A DNA stretch of 64,000 nt, taken from contig NZ_JBBOWX010000001.1 in assembly GCF_038007285.1 (NCBI RefSeq), forward strand, positions 4,171,501 through 4,235,500, read 5' to 3'. Position 1 is the first letter of the stretch. Each line of letters begins with the position of its first letter. Source of the DNA: Sporosarcina sp. FSL K6-3457 (GTDB lineage Bacteria; Bacillota; Bacilli; Bacillales_A; Planococcaceae). The translations under genes and the position numbers were made by a program. Below, one piece after another: positions 16,184-24,995 of this stretch. The notes under the pieces were generated by a model. That model ran no database searches, was not told where the DNA came from, and saw only the letters and a program-made list of their open reading frames with translations.

Positions 16184-17566
16184 TTACCCCTGCATCTGCA
16201 CGTCAATTTCCCGGACAACCCGCTCCCACATTTCCGGCGACGCATTATACAAATATGTCAAAACAATGCGTTGCGTTCCACGGGATATGCCAGCAAGATC
16301 AGCAGCAAGATTACTGACTAGATGGTCTTGCTGTACAGGGGGAAGAGCACGATAAAATTGCCCTGCCTGCGCGAAATCATCCTGCTTTGGCAAATCGGAA
16401 CGCACAAGATGCCCCTCCACATATCTACCTTCGCCACTTGTTACAAGAGAAGCTGGCGACCAATCTTGCTGATGATTGATCGGTATTTTACGAAAATCTG
16501 GTCCCAGCCGTCGGCGCTGAGAATCCCAGTAAATATTGGCACGCCCCTGTAGCATTTTATCATCTGATAGTTCGACTCCATCCAAAAGATTGGACGGTGA
16601 AAACGCCACTTTCTCCACTTGCTCCATATAGTTATCCGGGTTTCGGTTCAATATCAGGCGACCAACTGGTAGAAGAGGGTACTGCCGTTCATCCCAAACC
16701 TTTGTATCATCCAATGGATCATAGGAAAGAGTGGCTTCGTCTTCTGGATTCATCAGCTGCACATAAAGCCCATAGACAACAGGTTTCCCCTCTGCTAGAG
16801 CATCATACAAATCCTGACCCGCGATATCTGGATTCTCGCCATTCCATCGGGAGGCTTCTTGACTGTCTATATACTGCACCCCAGCTTCAGGTATCCAGTG
16901 ATATTTCACATAACTGCGAACATCTTGCCCATTCCGCCAAACATAGGTATTCACACTATAGCCTGGCATATGGCGAAAGCTTTTCACTGTCCCAGCATCC
17001 GAGTAAAGTCGAACAACAAAATGGGTGGCCTCTGGCGCTCTCGCTATGAATCTCCAGAAACGTTCGGGATCCAGCAAGTTATTTACCGGCGAGGGTAACA
17101 AAGCCTGAATGGCCTCTGGAAAACGCATGGCGTCCCGTACTAAAAATACTGGGATATGGTTACAAACTAAATCAAAAATACCCTCTTCAGTATAAAATTT
17201 AGTAGAAAATCCACGTACATTTCGCGAGGTATCTGGAGTGCCTTTATTGCTTACCGCAAGCGAAAACCTTACCGTGACTGGAACCTGCTGCCCAGGATTT
17301 TGTAAAAAGCTAAGCTTTGTGTATTTCGCCATAGAGTACACGGTTTCAAAGTAACCGAAAGCACCAAAGCCCTTCACATGCACAGGTCTTTCTAAAATTT
17401 TTGTATGGATAAAGGTCTCCAATGTTTCATGCAAAATAGTGTCCTGCTCCAATACAGGACCTCTTTCACCTACAGTCTGTGAATGCATTTCATTAGCCCT
17501 CACGTTTGAACTAGTTCTGTTTAGATCCACGGAAGAGCCTGATTCTCCATCATTATTGTTTCTCAT
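16184..17566 (-). CDS. Catalase, divergent heme site
   Basis: Heme catalase of 460 residues. The start at 17566 (MRNNNDGESG) follows AGGAG; nine extra residues upstream would overlap that site. Conserved: His63 in RPVHVKGFGAFGYFE, TPDTSRNVRGFSTKFYTEEG, and a Tyr in the proximal heme segment QGRANIYWDSQRRRLGPDF. Two places depart from the norm. The distal GNN-PVFF is CNHIPVFL, so an Asn pair next to the heme is Asn-His. The proximal R-x-F-x-Y-x-D-T is R-A-N-I-Y-W-D-S. It lacks the last 20 or so residues of typical small-subunit catalases. It probably still destroys peroxide, but activity may be altered. No PerR box was seen upstream. Confidence 0.9.
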   Translation of the reverse strand: MRNNNDGESGSSVDLNRTSSNVRANEMHSQTVGERGPVLEQDTILHETLETFIHTKILERPVHVKGFGAFGYFETVYSMAKYTKLSFLQNPGQQVPVTVRFSLAVSNKGTPDTSRNVRGFSTKFYTEEGIFDLVCNHIPVFLVRDAMRFPEAIQALLPSPVNNLLDPERFWRFIARAPEATHFVVRLYSDAGTVKSFRHMPGYSVNTYVWRNGQDVRSYVKYHWIPEAGVQYIDSQEASRWNGENPDIAGQDLYDALAEGKPVVYGLYVQLMNPEDEATLSYDPLDDTKVWDERQYPLLPVGRLILNRNPDNYMEQVEKVAFSPSNLLDGVELSDDKMLQGRANIYWDSQRRRLGPDFRKIPINHQQDWSPASLVTSGEGRYVEGHLVRSDLPKQDDFAQAGQFYRALPPVQQDHLVSNLAADLAGISRGTQRIVLTYLYNASPEMWERVVREIDVQMQG

Positions 17567-17673
17567 AACGACTCCTGCCTCCTGTACCCACAAGTTAATT
17601 CCCTAAGATACAGTATTATTTATGTGAGGCTCCGTACAATTATGAATTCGCATAGCTATCCAACCTTCATTTA

Positions 17674-17702
17674 TTGCTTTTCACCTACAGCTCTTTTATA
17701 CT
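17674..17702 (+). promoter_or_regulatory. Promoter of the GatB/YqeY gene (twin of 19379-19407)
   Basis: TTGCTT, 17 bp, TATACT. About 37 bp, from TTGCTTTTCAC to TTTTAAC, are nearly identical to the promoter at 19379, well beyond the -35 and -10 elements. Confidence 0.65.
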
Positions 17703-17731
17703 TTTAACTACCAATGGGAGGAGATTCAAAC

Positions 17732-18157
17732 ATGTTAAAAACAACCGTATTCGAACAGTTAAAGAATGCTATGCGAGAAAAAGATGTGCTTTCAAAAGGT
17801 GTACTAACATTATTGAAAGCAGGATTGGATAGTGCGGAAAAGGAAAAAGGTTCAGCTCTTTCAACTGAAGAGGAAGTTGCCATCGTAAATCGTGAAATCA
17901 AACAGACTCATCAAGCATTGGAAGGCGCACAAACAGCACAGCGTGAAGACTTAATTGCACAAGAAGAAGCTAAACTAGTTCTTCTTAAACAATTCTTGCC
18001 AGCACAACTTAGCGAGGAAGAAATTGTAGCGATGTTGACGGAGGCAGGAGTTGCCAAAGGCATGAATATGGGGGACGCTATGAAAATCGCAAAACCATTG
18101 CTTGCTGGAAAAACAGACGGCGGAACGATGTCGAAAGTTGTGAAAAGTTTAATTTAA
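17732..18157 (+). CDS. GatB/YqeY domain protein
   Basis: Small helical protein of 141 residues matching the YqeY family along its full length: LKTTVFEQLKNAMREKD, a central EEEVAIVNREIKQTHQALEGA, and the closing KPLLAGKTDGGTMSKVVKSLI. The domain is shared with the tail of GatB (Asp/Glu-tRNA amidotransferase), where it contacts tRNA; free-standing YqeY proteins have no proven function. GGGAGGAG lies at ideal distance from the ATG at 17732. It is monocistronic, with its own promoter and strong terminator. A second, housekeeping yqeY beside rpsU is usual in Bacillales, so this may be an extra copy. Confidence 0.92.
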   Translation: MLKTTVFEQLKNAMREKDVLSKGVLTLLKAGLDSAEKEKGSALSTEEEVAIVNREIKQTHQALEGAQTAQREDLIAQEEAKLVLLKQFLPAQLSEEEIVAMLTEAGVAKGMNMGDAMKIAKPLLAGKTDGGTMSKVVKSLI

Positions 18158-18162
18158 CTTAA

Positions 18163-18220
18163 TAGGGGATTTCTGTGCAACATAGTTGTTTCTTGCACAG
18201 AAATCCCCTATTTTTTTCGT
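18163..18220 (+). terminator. Strong terminator after the GatB/YqeY gene
   Basis: A perfect 18 bp stem (TAGGGGATTTCTGTGCAA and its complement), 12 nt loop, then TTTTTTT. Confidence 0.95.
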
Positions 18221-18239
18221 TCACTGTTACTCGAATATA

Positions 18240-19271
18240 TTATTCCACACCACTTTCTAAAATAGAAAATGTACCATTCCTACAATCTATTTCGGCCATT
18301 GCTCCATATGGCAGCACAAACTTTGGCTCTGTATGACCAAAGTTCAAGTTATACAGGATAGGTAGCGAAGTCAGATCCAATTCCTTCATAATCTTTACGA
18401 TAGAAGCTTTGTATTCCTCATAATATTTTTCCTGAAGAGGTTTTCCAAATACAATACCTTTTGCCTTTTGTAAAATTCCTTGCGAGCCATAGTTTCTCAA
18501 CCAATATTCGACTAGCCCTGGCTCAGGTGTATCTTCTGATGTTTCAAAAAATAAAATACTGTCTTCCCAATACGATTCGTTCGGCCAGAGTGATGTTCCT
18601 TTCGCAAACTCTAGTACTTCAATACAGCCTCCGATTAATCTTCCCTGAACAACTCCTGTTCCTTGCAGCAGCTCATATCCCTTATTCGCATTCATTGTTC
18701 GTTGTCTATTTTTATTTTCAATAATCCATTCTACACGCTCACTAGTCCACTCTGTAGCTGGCTTTACTTCACCTATTGCTTCATTTGCAAATAGAGCTTT
18801 TTTCAATGCTTCTACTGTATACGCATGCATTTCCACATTTTCAGCGAAGTCTACAAGAATCGATGGTCCATAGAAGGACGTAATCCCTGCTTTATGGCAA
18901 AACAAATGTGTGATTGTCGAGTCTGAATAGCCAATAAATATTTTCGGATTATCGCGAATGACGTCAAAATCAATATACGGCAACAGACGAATGCTGTCGC
19001 TTCCTCCAATATTTGAAATGATTCCTTTAATCGAAGGGTCTTTGAATGCATCCATTAAATCTTTCGCACGCGCCTTGGGATTGTCATATAAAAAATCGGC
19101 GCCTTTTAAACTGTTCGGCATTGCAACAACTTCCAAATGAAAAACGGTTCTGAGCCTCTCTATCCCTTGTTCATAGCGCCATTTTAATTCGGGTTCCCCA
19201 GCTCCGCCCCAAGATAAACTAATCGTCGCCACTTTGTCTCCTGCTTTTAGTGCTTTTGGTTTTATTAACAT
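18240..19271 (-). CDS. S66 family LD-carboxypeptidase (MccF-like)
   Basis: Serine peptidase of 343 residues. The start at 19271 (MLIKPKALKAGD) follows GGAGG. The nucleophile Ser116 lies in IFIGYSDSTITH, the usual S66 elbow. The second half carries GTGVVQGRLIGGCIEVL and FGHTEPKFVLPYGAMAEID, with the Glu and His of the Ser-Glu-His triad. The length and RQRTMNANKGYELLQG region match the MccF-like branch, which cleaves microcin C-type peptidyl-adenylates, more than the cell-wall-recycling LdcA branch. Either peptidoglycan tetrapeptide trimming or antibiotic inactivation is possible. Single gene, no operon partners. Confidence 0.92.
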   Translation of the reverse strand: MLIKPKALKAGDKVATISLSWGGAGEPELKWRYEQGIERLRTVFHLEVVAMPNSLKGADFLYDNPKARAKDLMDAFKDPSIKGIISNIGGSDSIRLLPYIDFDVIRDNPKIFIGYSDSTITHLFCHKAGITSFYGPSILVDFAENVEMHAYTVEALKKALFANEAIGEVKPATEWTSERVEWIIENKNRQRTMNANKGYELLQGTGVVQGRLIGGCIEVLEFAKGTSLWPNESYWEDSILFFETSEDTPEPGLVEYWLRNYGSQGILQKAKGIVFGKPLQEKYYEEYKASIVKIMKELDLTSLPILYNLNFGHTEPKFVLPYGAMAEIDCRNGTFSILESGVE

Positions 19272-19378
19272 GATAAAGCCCTCCCTCATCACCTTATTTC
19301 AAAATAATTAATTCAAAAAATCTAATGAATCTAATTATAATGGATAAAGCCGAAAATAGATCTATTAAATTAGGAAGG

Positions 19379-19407
19379 TTGCTTTTCACATACACCTCTT
19401 TTATACT
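19379..19407 (+). promoter_or_regulatory. Promoter of the alpha/beta hydrolase gene (twin of 17674-17702)
   Basis: TTGCTT, 17 bp, TATACT, inside a 37 bp stretch almost identical to that at 17674-17710. The similarity covers the spacer, so it is more than a shared sigma-A consensus. Confidence 0.65.
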
Positions 19408-19468
19408 TTTAACCACTAACCGAAGGGAAAAATATGCATACATTATTCAAGATTGGGGAAGATAGGCA

Positions 19469-20215
19469 ATGAAACAAAAGAAATCTTTGAAGTTTAAAAT
19501 TTTTACTGGAATCGCTCTTTTTCTAATCCTATTAGTGGCGGGATTTCTGATTTATGTAAGCTCGTACTATAAGGCCAGTTCGTTAGCTTTGGATAGTTTG
19601 AAATCTGACTCTCTAGTCACAGTTGAAGAAAACGGAGACATTGTATTTGAACCTGTATCCGATGCTAAAAACACAGGATTTATTTTCTATCCGGGAGCAA
19701 AGGTAGAGGCCTCAGCATATGCCACTTTAGCGAAAGAAATCGCCTCCAGTGGCTATACCGTTATTATTGCTAAAATGAACTTTAACTTAGCCATTTTATC
19801 ACCTAATCGAGCAGATCGTATAATCAGTGAGCAGAAGGATATTGACAATTGGGTGATAGGAGGACATTCTTTAGGGGGGGTTATGGCAGCAGATTATGCA
19901 CTTAAAAATGAAGAAATAAAAGGGTTAGTGTTGTTAGCCTCCTATCCCCAAAGTAAAACAAATCTTAGTAATCAACCTATAAAAGTCCTATCATTATGGG
20001 GGAGTAATGATCAAGTTGCAGATTTAAACAAAGTAAAAGATGCTAAAAATGTGATGCCAAGTGACGCAGAATTTATAGAAATAACAGGTGGCAATCATGG
20101 AGGCTTTGGAGATTATGGTCATCAAAAGGGCGATGGTGAATCTTCCATAACAAATAATCAGCAGATGATGGATACAGCAACATATATTATAGAAACTTTG
20201 GATAGCTTAAACTAG
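19469..20215 (+). CDS. Membrane-anchored alpha/beta hydrolase
   Basis: Hydrolase of 248 residues. A lysine-rich start and one hydrophobic segment (about 10-32) make a signal anchor, placing the enzyme outside the membrane. The alpha/beta-hydrolase elements follow: FIFYPGAKVEASAYA, the nucleophile elbow GGHSLGG with Ser134, LWGSNDQVA with Asp181, and GGNHGGFGDYG with His210. It belongs to a widespread Firmicute family of 'alpha/beta hydrolase' without known substrate. Expressed alone from a promoter that duplicates the one before the GatB/YqeY gene; ends at a bidirectional terminator. Confidence 0.9.
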   Translation: MKQKKSLKFKIFTGIALFLILLVAGFLIYVSSYYKASSLALDSLKSDSLVTVEENGDIVFEPVSDAKNTGFIFYPGAKVEASAYATLAKEIASSGYTVIIAKMNFNLAILSPNRADRIISEQKDIDNWVIGGHSLGGVMAADYALKNEEIKGLVLLASYPQSKTNLSNQPIKVLSLWGSNDQVADLNKVKDAKNVMPSDAEFIEITGGNHGGFGDYGHQKGDGESSITNNQQMMDTATYIIETLDSLN

Positions 20216-20234
20216 GAATGATTAACAAAGAAAA

Positions 20235-20272
20235 AAGGTGCTAGTCTCTCAAACAAGAGACTGGCGCCTTAA
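20235..20272. terminator. Bidirectional terminator
   Basis: The stem AGGTGC-AGTCTCT / AGAGACT-GCGCCTT encloses CAAACA, between the convergent hydrolase and coiled-coil genes. Confidence 0.8.
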
Positions 20273-20280
20273 TACATGAT

Positions 20281-21006
20281 CTAGTTCTCAAGCGATTCAC
20301 TTACTACCTCTTTGCTCTCTTCTTCAGCAGAAACTTTCTCATTCATTTCATTAGAAGATTCTTTCGCTTTTCTAATTTGGTTGTTCATCTCACTGTCGAG
20401 GTTTCTCATACGCTCGGCAAGTTCCTCAATTTTCTTTGCCTTACTCTCTATAAATGTCCCGCGCCCCACGTCATTTTTCATTTCTGTTTTGAGGCGGCGA
20501 TGCGCGTTTTCGATGGGTACTTTCACTTGTTTTAGTGCGCTAATTTGATCAAGGGATTGGACAAATTGCAGAAGAGACGTCAATTGTACAGCTTCAGACT
20601 TTTCTTGTGTTTTGGCAGCAGCTTGTTGCTTTTCTTCTTGTTCACGCTGTTCTCTCTCGCGTTTCTGTGCTTCTATTGTCGCGATTTGTCCCTGGATTTC
20701 GGCAATTTGTTCATCGAATACTCCCAGCTGCTCTTTAATCGTCGAAAGTTCTTCCCCAGCTTCCAATGTACGTTCTATCAAATTACTTTTCGCCTCTTGC
20801 ACCTTCTGCTGTTTTTCCATTAAGCTTTTGATCATAGAGGCAGACCTTTCCTGCCAATTGCCTAGCCGCGCTCGCGCCTCTTCGCTAATGAAAATAGAAT
20901 CTTTTTTGCCAGGTTTCCCTGTGTTTTCATCATTTGCTTTATGGCTGATTTGTGGTGAAAAAGTTTTTGTGACTAGACTTACTTTTAATCCACTAAACAC
21001 TTTCAT
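20281..21006 (-). CDS. Coiled-coil protein of unknown function
   Basis: I do not recognise this gene. From the ATG at 21006 (MKVFSGLKVSL) it encodes 241 residues; a longer frame to 21087 lacks a ribosome site. There is no signal peptide or TM segment. About residues 60-130 form a heptad-rich, Glu/Gln/Lys-rich coiled coil (KQQKVQEAKSNLIERTLEAG, IAEIQGQIATIEAQKREREQ), then a linker, and a second helical region (about 155-225) ending in an acidic tail. The phrase KDSIFISEEARARLG resembles the short motif of anti-sigma factor FlgM or flagellar tail-like proteins, but this is weak. It stands alone on the minus strand, just downstream of the siderophore operon but separated from it by about 125 bp. 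Confidence 0.75.
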   Translation of the reverse strand: MKVFSGLKVSLVTKTFSPQISHKANDENTGKPGKKDSIFISEEARARLGNWQERSASMIKSLMEKQQKVQEAKSNLIERTLEAGEELSTIKEQLGVFDEQIAEIQGQIATIEAQKREREQREQEEKQQAAAKTQEKSEAVQLTSLLQFVQSLDQISALKQVKVPIENAHRRLKTEMKNDVGRGTFIESKAKKIEELAERMRNLDSEMNNQIRKAKESSNEMNEKVSAEEESKEVVSESLEN

Positions 21007-21132
21007 TGCCCAACACCGTCCTTTTTGCTTCTTACTTGTTCTTATCGACATATATTGGGTTTTATTTAACAATGTGTTAGTGGCCAATCTTCATAAAGTT
21101 AACTGCCATGATGAAATAACTGATGCCATGAC

Positions 21133-21900
21133 TTATAAAGGCTTACTAGCCATTAAAAATCGCAATGCTTGGCTAATACTCGTCGGAACGATTGACATAT
21201 GATTTTCAACTGGTGATGAATAAAATTGTACGGCTTGTAAAGGTAATGAGCTCAAACGACAATATAAGGACTGTGCATTATTGTACATCTGATACTTTAG
21301 CTCCTGCTCCACCGCAATAAAAATCACACAGTTTAATTGTGTAATTTGTAAAGCTTCTTGTAATACTTGTTCTTCATTCCACCAGAGAGATGGGCTACAA
21401 ATATAATAATGTGAAAATAATTGTGGTTCTCGTACGAGCGTGTGAACGAGAAATAGTCCTCCTAATGAATGTCCAAAAATAAGTTGACGCGCATCATCTA
21501 CATCAACTATTTGTCGAACCATCTCTTTCACTTCTGTTATGACTTCTAAAAAATGCTCCGCTCCTCCGAAAGCTGGCCAAGGTTCGACAGAAGGATGTTC
21601 CGGTAAGTTGATGACATCACTTGGTGGTGTGAAGTCATACATACGTAGAGCAGGGAAATCTTCTTCATCTTCATAACCAACCGACACAATGACTGCCAAA
21701 GGTACATCTGTTTTTTCAGTACGCCCCGATTGCAATGCAACAATATTTTCAAAAAGATTACCATAAGCATTTCCATCTAACACGTAAAACACAGGATGGC
21801 CTTCTTTCGGCGCTGGCTCCTTTGGTATTGAAATCGTTATTCGATAGTCCGCCCCTCCCAAAGGATGACAGATTGTTTTCACAACATGTGTATAACGCAT
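21133..21900 (-). CDS. Siderophore esterase (Fes/IroE/BesA-like alpha/beta hydrolase)
   Basis: Cytoplasmic esterase of 255 residues of the Fes/IroE/YbbA family. Features: PVFYVLDGNAYG near the start, VGYEDEEDFPALRMYDFTPP (oxyanion region), the nucleophile elbow FGHSLGGLF (Ser about 142), SPSLWWNE, and a terminal ENHMSIVPTSI with the catalytic His. Such enzymes hydrolyse ester-linked trilactone siderophores after uptake to release iron. It is the last gene of the Fur-controlled uptake operon (16 bp after a permease), which fits that role. The substrate could be enterobactin- or bacillibactin-like; this is inferred from the family only. Confidence 0.9.
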   Translation of the reverse strand: MRYTHVVKTICHPLGGADYRITISIPKEPAPKEGHPVFYVLDGNAYGNLFENIVALQSGRTEKTDVPLAVIVSVGYEDEEDFPALRMYDFTPPSDVINLPEHPSVEPWPAFGGAEHFLEVITEVKEMVRQIVDVDDARQLIFGHSLGGLFLVHTLVREPQLFSHYYICSPSLWWNEEQVLQEALQITQLNCVIFIAVEQELKYQMYNNAQSLYCRLSSLPLQAVQFYSSPVENHMSIVPTSISQALRFLMASKPL

Positions 21901-21916
21901 AGCTTCCCTCGATTCT

Positions 21917-22954
21917 TTATCCTGCGACTTTGCGACTGTTGCGGATTAACAAATAAATGAAATAGGGCACGCCTATAATAGAAATGACAATCCCGACTGG
22001 CAATTCTGCAGGCGCAAATATTGTCTTACCAATCCAATCTCCTGTTAACACGAGAATGACACCGACAATCCCACTCATCGGAATAATATGTTGATGATGA
22101 ATACCTACTAATCTTCTCGAAATATGCGGAGCCAGTAATCCGACAAATGCAATACTCCCCGAAACAATCACACTCGCACTAATTAAACCAACTGCTCCAA
22201 CTAATAGCAGCACACGTTGTCGGTTTGCCCGAATCCCTAAACCCGCAACCGTCACTTCGTGTAGCTGTAAAACATTCAGAATGGAGGCTTTCCAAATTAG
22301 ATAGGGAATAACAACTATTACCCATGGCAACATAGACAATACCTGCTGCCAAGAAGCGCTATAAATACTTCCCGATAACCAGACTGTCGCCATCTCAAAG
22401 TCTTGGGGATTCATCTTTAGTGAAATGAAAAGAGTTAGTGCACCAAAGCCAGAATTCAATGCAATTCCTACTAAGATTAAACGTTTCGGATCGAGCTCCC
22501 CACGATAACTTGCAAGCACAAAAAGTAACAATGCTGCAACCATTCCACCAATCCAACCCCATACAGACATACCGACAATCGCTAGACTCGACATCTCCTT
22601 CATATTGCCTTGGATGACGAACATATAAAGCACCACCGCGAGTCCGACAGCAGACTGAATACCTAAAATCCCTGGGTCAGCTAAATTATTTTTAGTCACT
22701 CCTTGTAATACGGCTCCCACAATTCCAAGTGTTAAACCGACTAACACACCAATTACAATTCTAGGCATTCTAAAACTAAAGATAACGAGTTCATGATTAG
22801 GTATATGATCTATGCCAAACAACGTTCGGAACGTTTCGCGTGTGGTCAAAGGATACGTACCACTCGTTAAACTGAAATAGAAAATTACTAACGCAAAAAC
22901 GAGTCCAGCAATTCCTACTATATAAAAACGAGTACTTAGCTTTCGATTAGACAT
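21917..22954 (-). CDS. Iron-siderophore ABC transporter permease (FecCD family)
   Basis: Integral membrane protein of 345 residues with nine to ten TM segments. FecCD hallmarks: RMPRIVIGVLVGLTLGIVGAVLQG near the N-terminus, the coupling-loop glycines LGIRANRQR, and IAFVGLLAPHISRRLVG. It pairs with the upstream permease, overlapping it by 8 bp, to make the heterodimeric channel. GGGAGGG precedes the ATG. No ATPase gene is in this operon, so the transporter must borrow a FecE/YusV-like ATPase encoded elsewhere. Confidence 0.94.
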   Translation of the reverse strand: MSNRKLSTRFYIVGIAGLVFALVIFYFSLTSGTYPLTTRETFRTLFGIDHIPNHELVIFSFRMPRIVIGVLVGLTLGIVGAVLQGVTKNNLADPGILGIQSAVGLAVVLYMFVIQGNMKEMSSLAIVGMSVWGWIGGMVAALLLFVLASYRGELDPKRLILVGIALNSGFGALTLFISLKMNPQDFEMATVWLSGSIYSASWQQVLSMLPWVIVVIPYLIWKASILNVLQLHEVTVAGLGIRANRQRVLLLVGAVGLISASVIVSGSIAFVGLLAPHISRRLVGIHHQHIIPMSGIVGVILVLTGDWIGKTIFAPAELPVGIVISIIGVPYFIYLLIRNSRKVAG

Positions 22955-23954
22955 GCTGTTTCCCTCCCTTTATTCGAATGAGATAAAGGAAATAAGGGAC
23001 GCCTACAAGTGCTGTAATGACGCCAACTGGTGTTTCGAAAGGCGGATTAACCGCACGGCTTACTACGTCTGCCCACGCAAAAAATAGTGCGCCGAACAAC
23101 CCGGCATATGGAATCACTCTTTTATAGTCCTCTCCAACTAAAAAGCGGGTAATATGGGGAATGACTAACCCTATGAACGTCACTTTACCGACTAAAGCTA
23201 CGGATACACCTGTCAACAATGCTACACTCACTAACGTCAATACTTTCATCACGCCTATGTTAATACCTAGACCCTGTGCAACCTCATCTCCCAGTGATAT
23301 CGCAGTAACAGACTTTGAAACGTATAGCGCAAGAACAAGCCCAATGATGGCTAAAGGCACAGACCACTGAATCATGGTTGGGTCAATTTGATGCAGTCTC
23401 GTATTGTACCAAAAGCTAATATTTTGCGAGACTTGAAAATAAGTAGCTAAAGCTTGAGAAACACCATTTAAAAACATCCCTAAAATCGTTCCAATAATGA
23501 CTAGCGACAAAGGGCTCATTCCACCTGGAATAATTTTGGCGAGAGCAAAAACGAATGTGACGCCTACTATTGAGCCTATAAAAGAAAAAATAAGAAGCGT
23601 AAGAGGCTGGAGATTCGGCAAAAATATTATCGTTAATGTGATAACAAAGACCGAACCATCCGTAACCCCCATAATGCCAGGTGAAGCTAAGTAGTTCCTC
23701 GTCATCCCTTGCATAAGTGCACCTGATATTGCGATAAAAGCTCCGACTAATAAGGCCCCTAACACTCGAGGGATTCTTGACGTCCGAATGATTAAGTGTT
23801 CCATATTCGTCGAATCGAAATGAACAAACGTTTCCCAAATAGTAGAAACAGAGTAACGGGTAGCGCCATACATCGTCGAACATGCAATTGTAATAGCAAA
23901 CAAACTCAATAAGAAAAAAGTTAACAATATCTTATTCTGTCGAATGATGGACAT
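22947..23954 (-). CDS. Iron-siderophore ABC transporter permease (FecCD family)
   Basis: Permease of 335 residues, partner of the preceding FecCD protein. RIPRVLGALLVGAFIAISGALMQGMTRN and FIGLVIPHITRFLVGEDYK are diagnostic. About nine TM spans. It follows the binding-protein gene by 11 bp. Like its partner it imports Fe(III)-siderophore delivered by the lipoprotein at 23966. Confidence 0.94.
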   Translation of the reverse strand: MSIIRQNKILLTFFLLSLFAITIACSTMYGATRYSVSTIWETFVHFDSTNMEHLIIRTSRIPRVLGALLVGAFIAISGALMQGMTRNYLASPGIMGVTDGSVFVITLTIIFLPNLQPLTLLIFSFIGSIVGVTFVFALAKIIPGGMSPLSLVIIGTILGMFLNGVSQALATYFQVSQNISFWYNTRLHQIDPTMIQWSVPLAIIGLVLALYVSKSVTAISLGDEVAQGLGINIGVMKVLTLVSVALLTGVSVALVGKVTFIGLVIPHITRFLVGEDYKRVIPYAGLFGALFFAWADVVSRAVNPPFETPVGVITALVGVPYFLYLIRIKGGKQHV

Positions 23955-23965
23955 GCGGCTTCCCT

Positions 23966-24976
23966 CTATTTCTGTAATACATTTTGTTGTAATGCTGTTA
24001 AAAACTCAGTTTTACTAAAGACTGTACCTCCTTCTAGCAATGAATCGACGAGATTGATATAGACATGATCATCTTTAAAAGCAGTGATATTTTGTATGAT
24101 TGGATTCTTTTTCAATACATCATAAGCTTGTTCATTCTCTTGGTTTCCACTTTGTTGAACTTGAATGAAGAGAACATCTGGATTGACTTCTGCTAATTGC
24201 TCAACTGAGATCATTTCTTGTGCTTTTGCTTTTTGGATGACTTCTGGAACTTCTAATCCAAAATCATTGTACAAAGAAGGGTTAAAGAATACATCTTGTG
24301 GATAGACGAACATCTCTCCCCCTCGAATGCGAATTGCCATTACTGTATCATCACCAAATTCTGTCACTAGTGTTTCCTTAACAGATTCAATATCATTGTC
24401 ATATTGAGCTAAAAGGGCTTTCGCTTCTTCTTCCTTATCCCCTAATTGCGCCATCAGCATAAGATTGTCTTGCCAATTTGTTGAGATATGAGACACTAAA
24501 ATTGTAGTCGCCACTTGTTCTAATTTTTGAACCACTTCCTCTGGGAATTTAGTCGTTCCCAAAATAACATCAGGTTGTAATTCTAAGATTTTTTCAAAGT
24601 TTGGCTGTTGTTTCTCACCGATAGATTCCGCTTTTCCCATTGCTACTTTAAAAACTTCTGGAAACTCTCCTGCAAGTGTGATGGCTCCTATTGGCTCTAT
24701 ATTCAATGCTGTCGCATCTTCCATTGCCTCCATTGCACCCGTAATAACAATACGCGCTGCTTTTTCCGGCACAGTATATGTTTCACCTAAATAGGTAATT
24801 TCTTTCGTCCCACTTTGTGTTTCACTCTCTGCCGCAACATCAGACTCCTGCTCCTCATTCTGCGGTGCTTCTACTTCTACTTCTACCTCTGCTTCTTTCG
24901 TTGTATCATTACATGCCGCAAGTACTAAAATCGCCATTAATCCAAATACTAATAAACCTATCCATTTTTTCATCAT
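23966..24976 (-). CDS. Siderophore-binding lipoprotein (FecB/FhuD type)
   Basis: Substrate-binding protein of 336 residues. The signal peptide ends in a lipobox LVLAACN, giving a lipid-anchored Cys. A low-complexity E/V-rich stretch (about 28-55) serves as tether. Two lobes follow, with KAARIVITGAMEAMEDATALNI, LELQPDVILGTTKFP and EVNPDVLFIQVQ typical of type III (iron-siderophore) binding proteins. GGAGA lies six bases before the first ATG. It captures the ferri-siderophore outside and hands it to the two permeases. Confidence 0.93.
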   Translation of the reverse strand: MMKKWIGLLVFGLMAILVLAACNDTTKEAEVEVEVEAPQNEEQESDVAAESETQSGTKEITYLGETYTVPEKAARIVITGAMEAMEDATALNIEPIGAITLAGEFPEVFKVAMGKAESIGEKQQPNFEKILELQPDVILGTTKFPEEVVQKLEQVATTILVSHISTNWQDNLMLMAQLGDKEEEAKALLAQYDNDIESVKETLVTEFGDDTVMAIRIRGGEMFVYPQDVFFNPSLYNDFGLEVPEVIQKAKAQEMISVEQLAEVNPDVLFIQVQQSGNQENEQAYDVLKKNPIIQNITAFKDDHVYINLVDSLLEGGTVFSKTEFLTALQQNVLQK

Positions 24977-24995
24977 TCATCTTCTCCTTTAAACA

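Noticed and set aside
16184-17566. PerR box for the catalase
   Set aside because: No TTATAAT-ATTATAA-like site was found in the 17567-17660 region.
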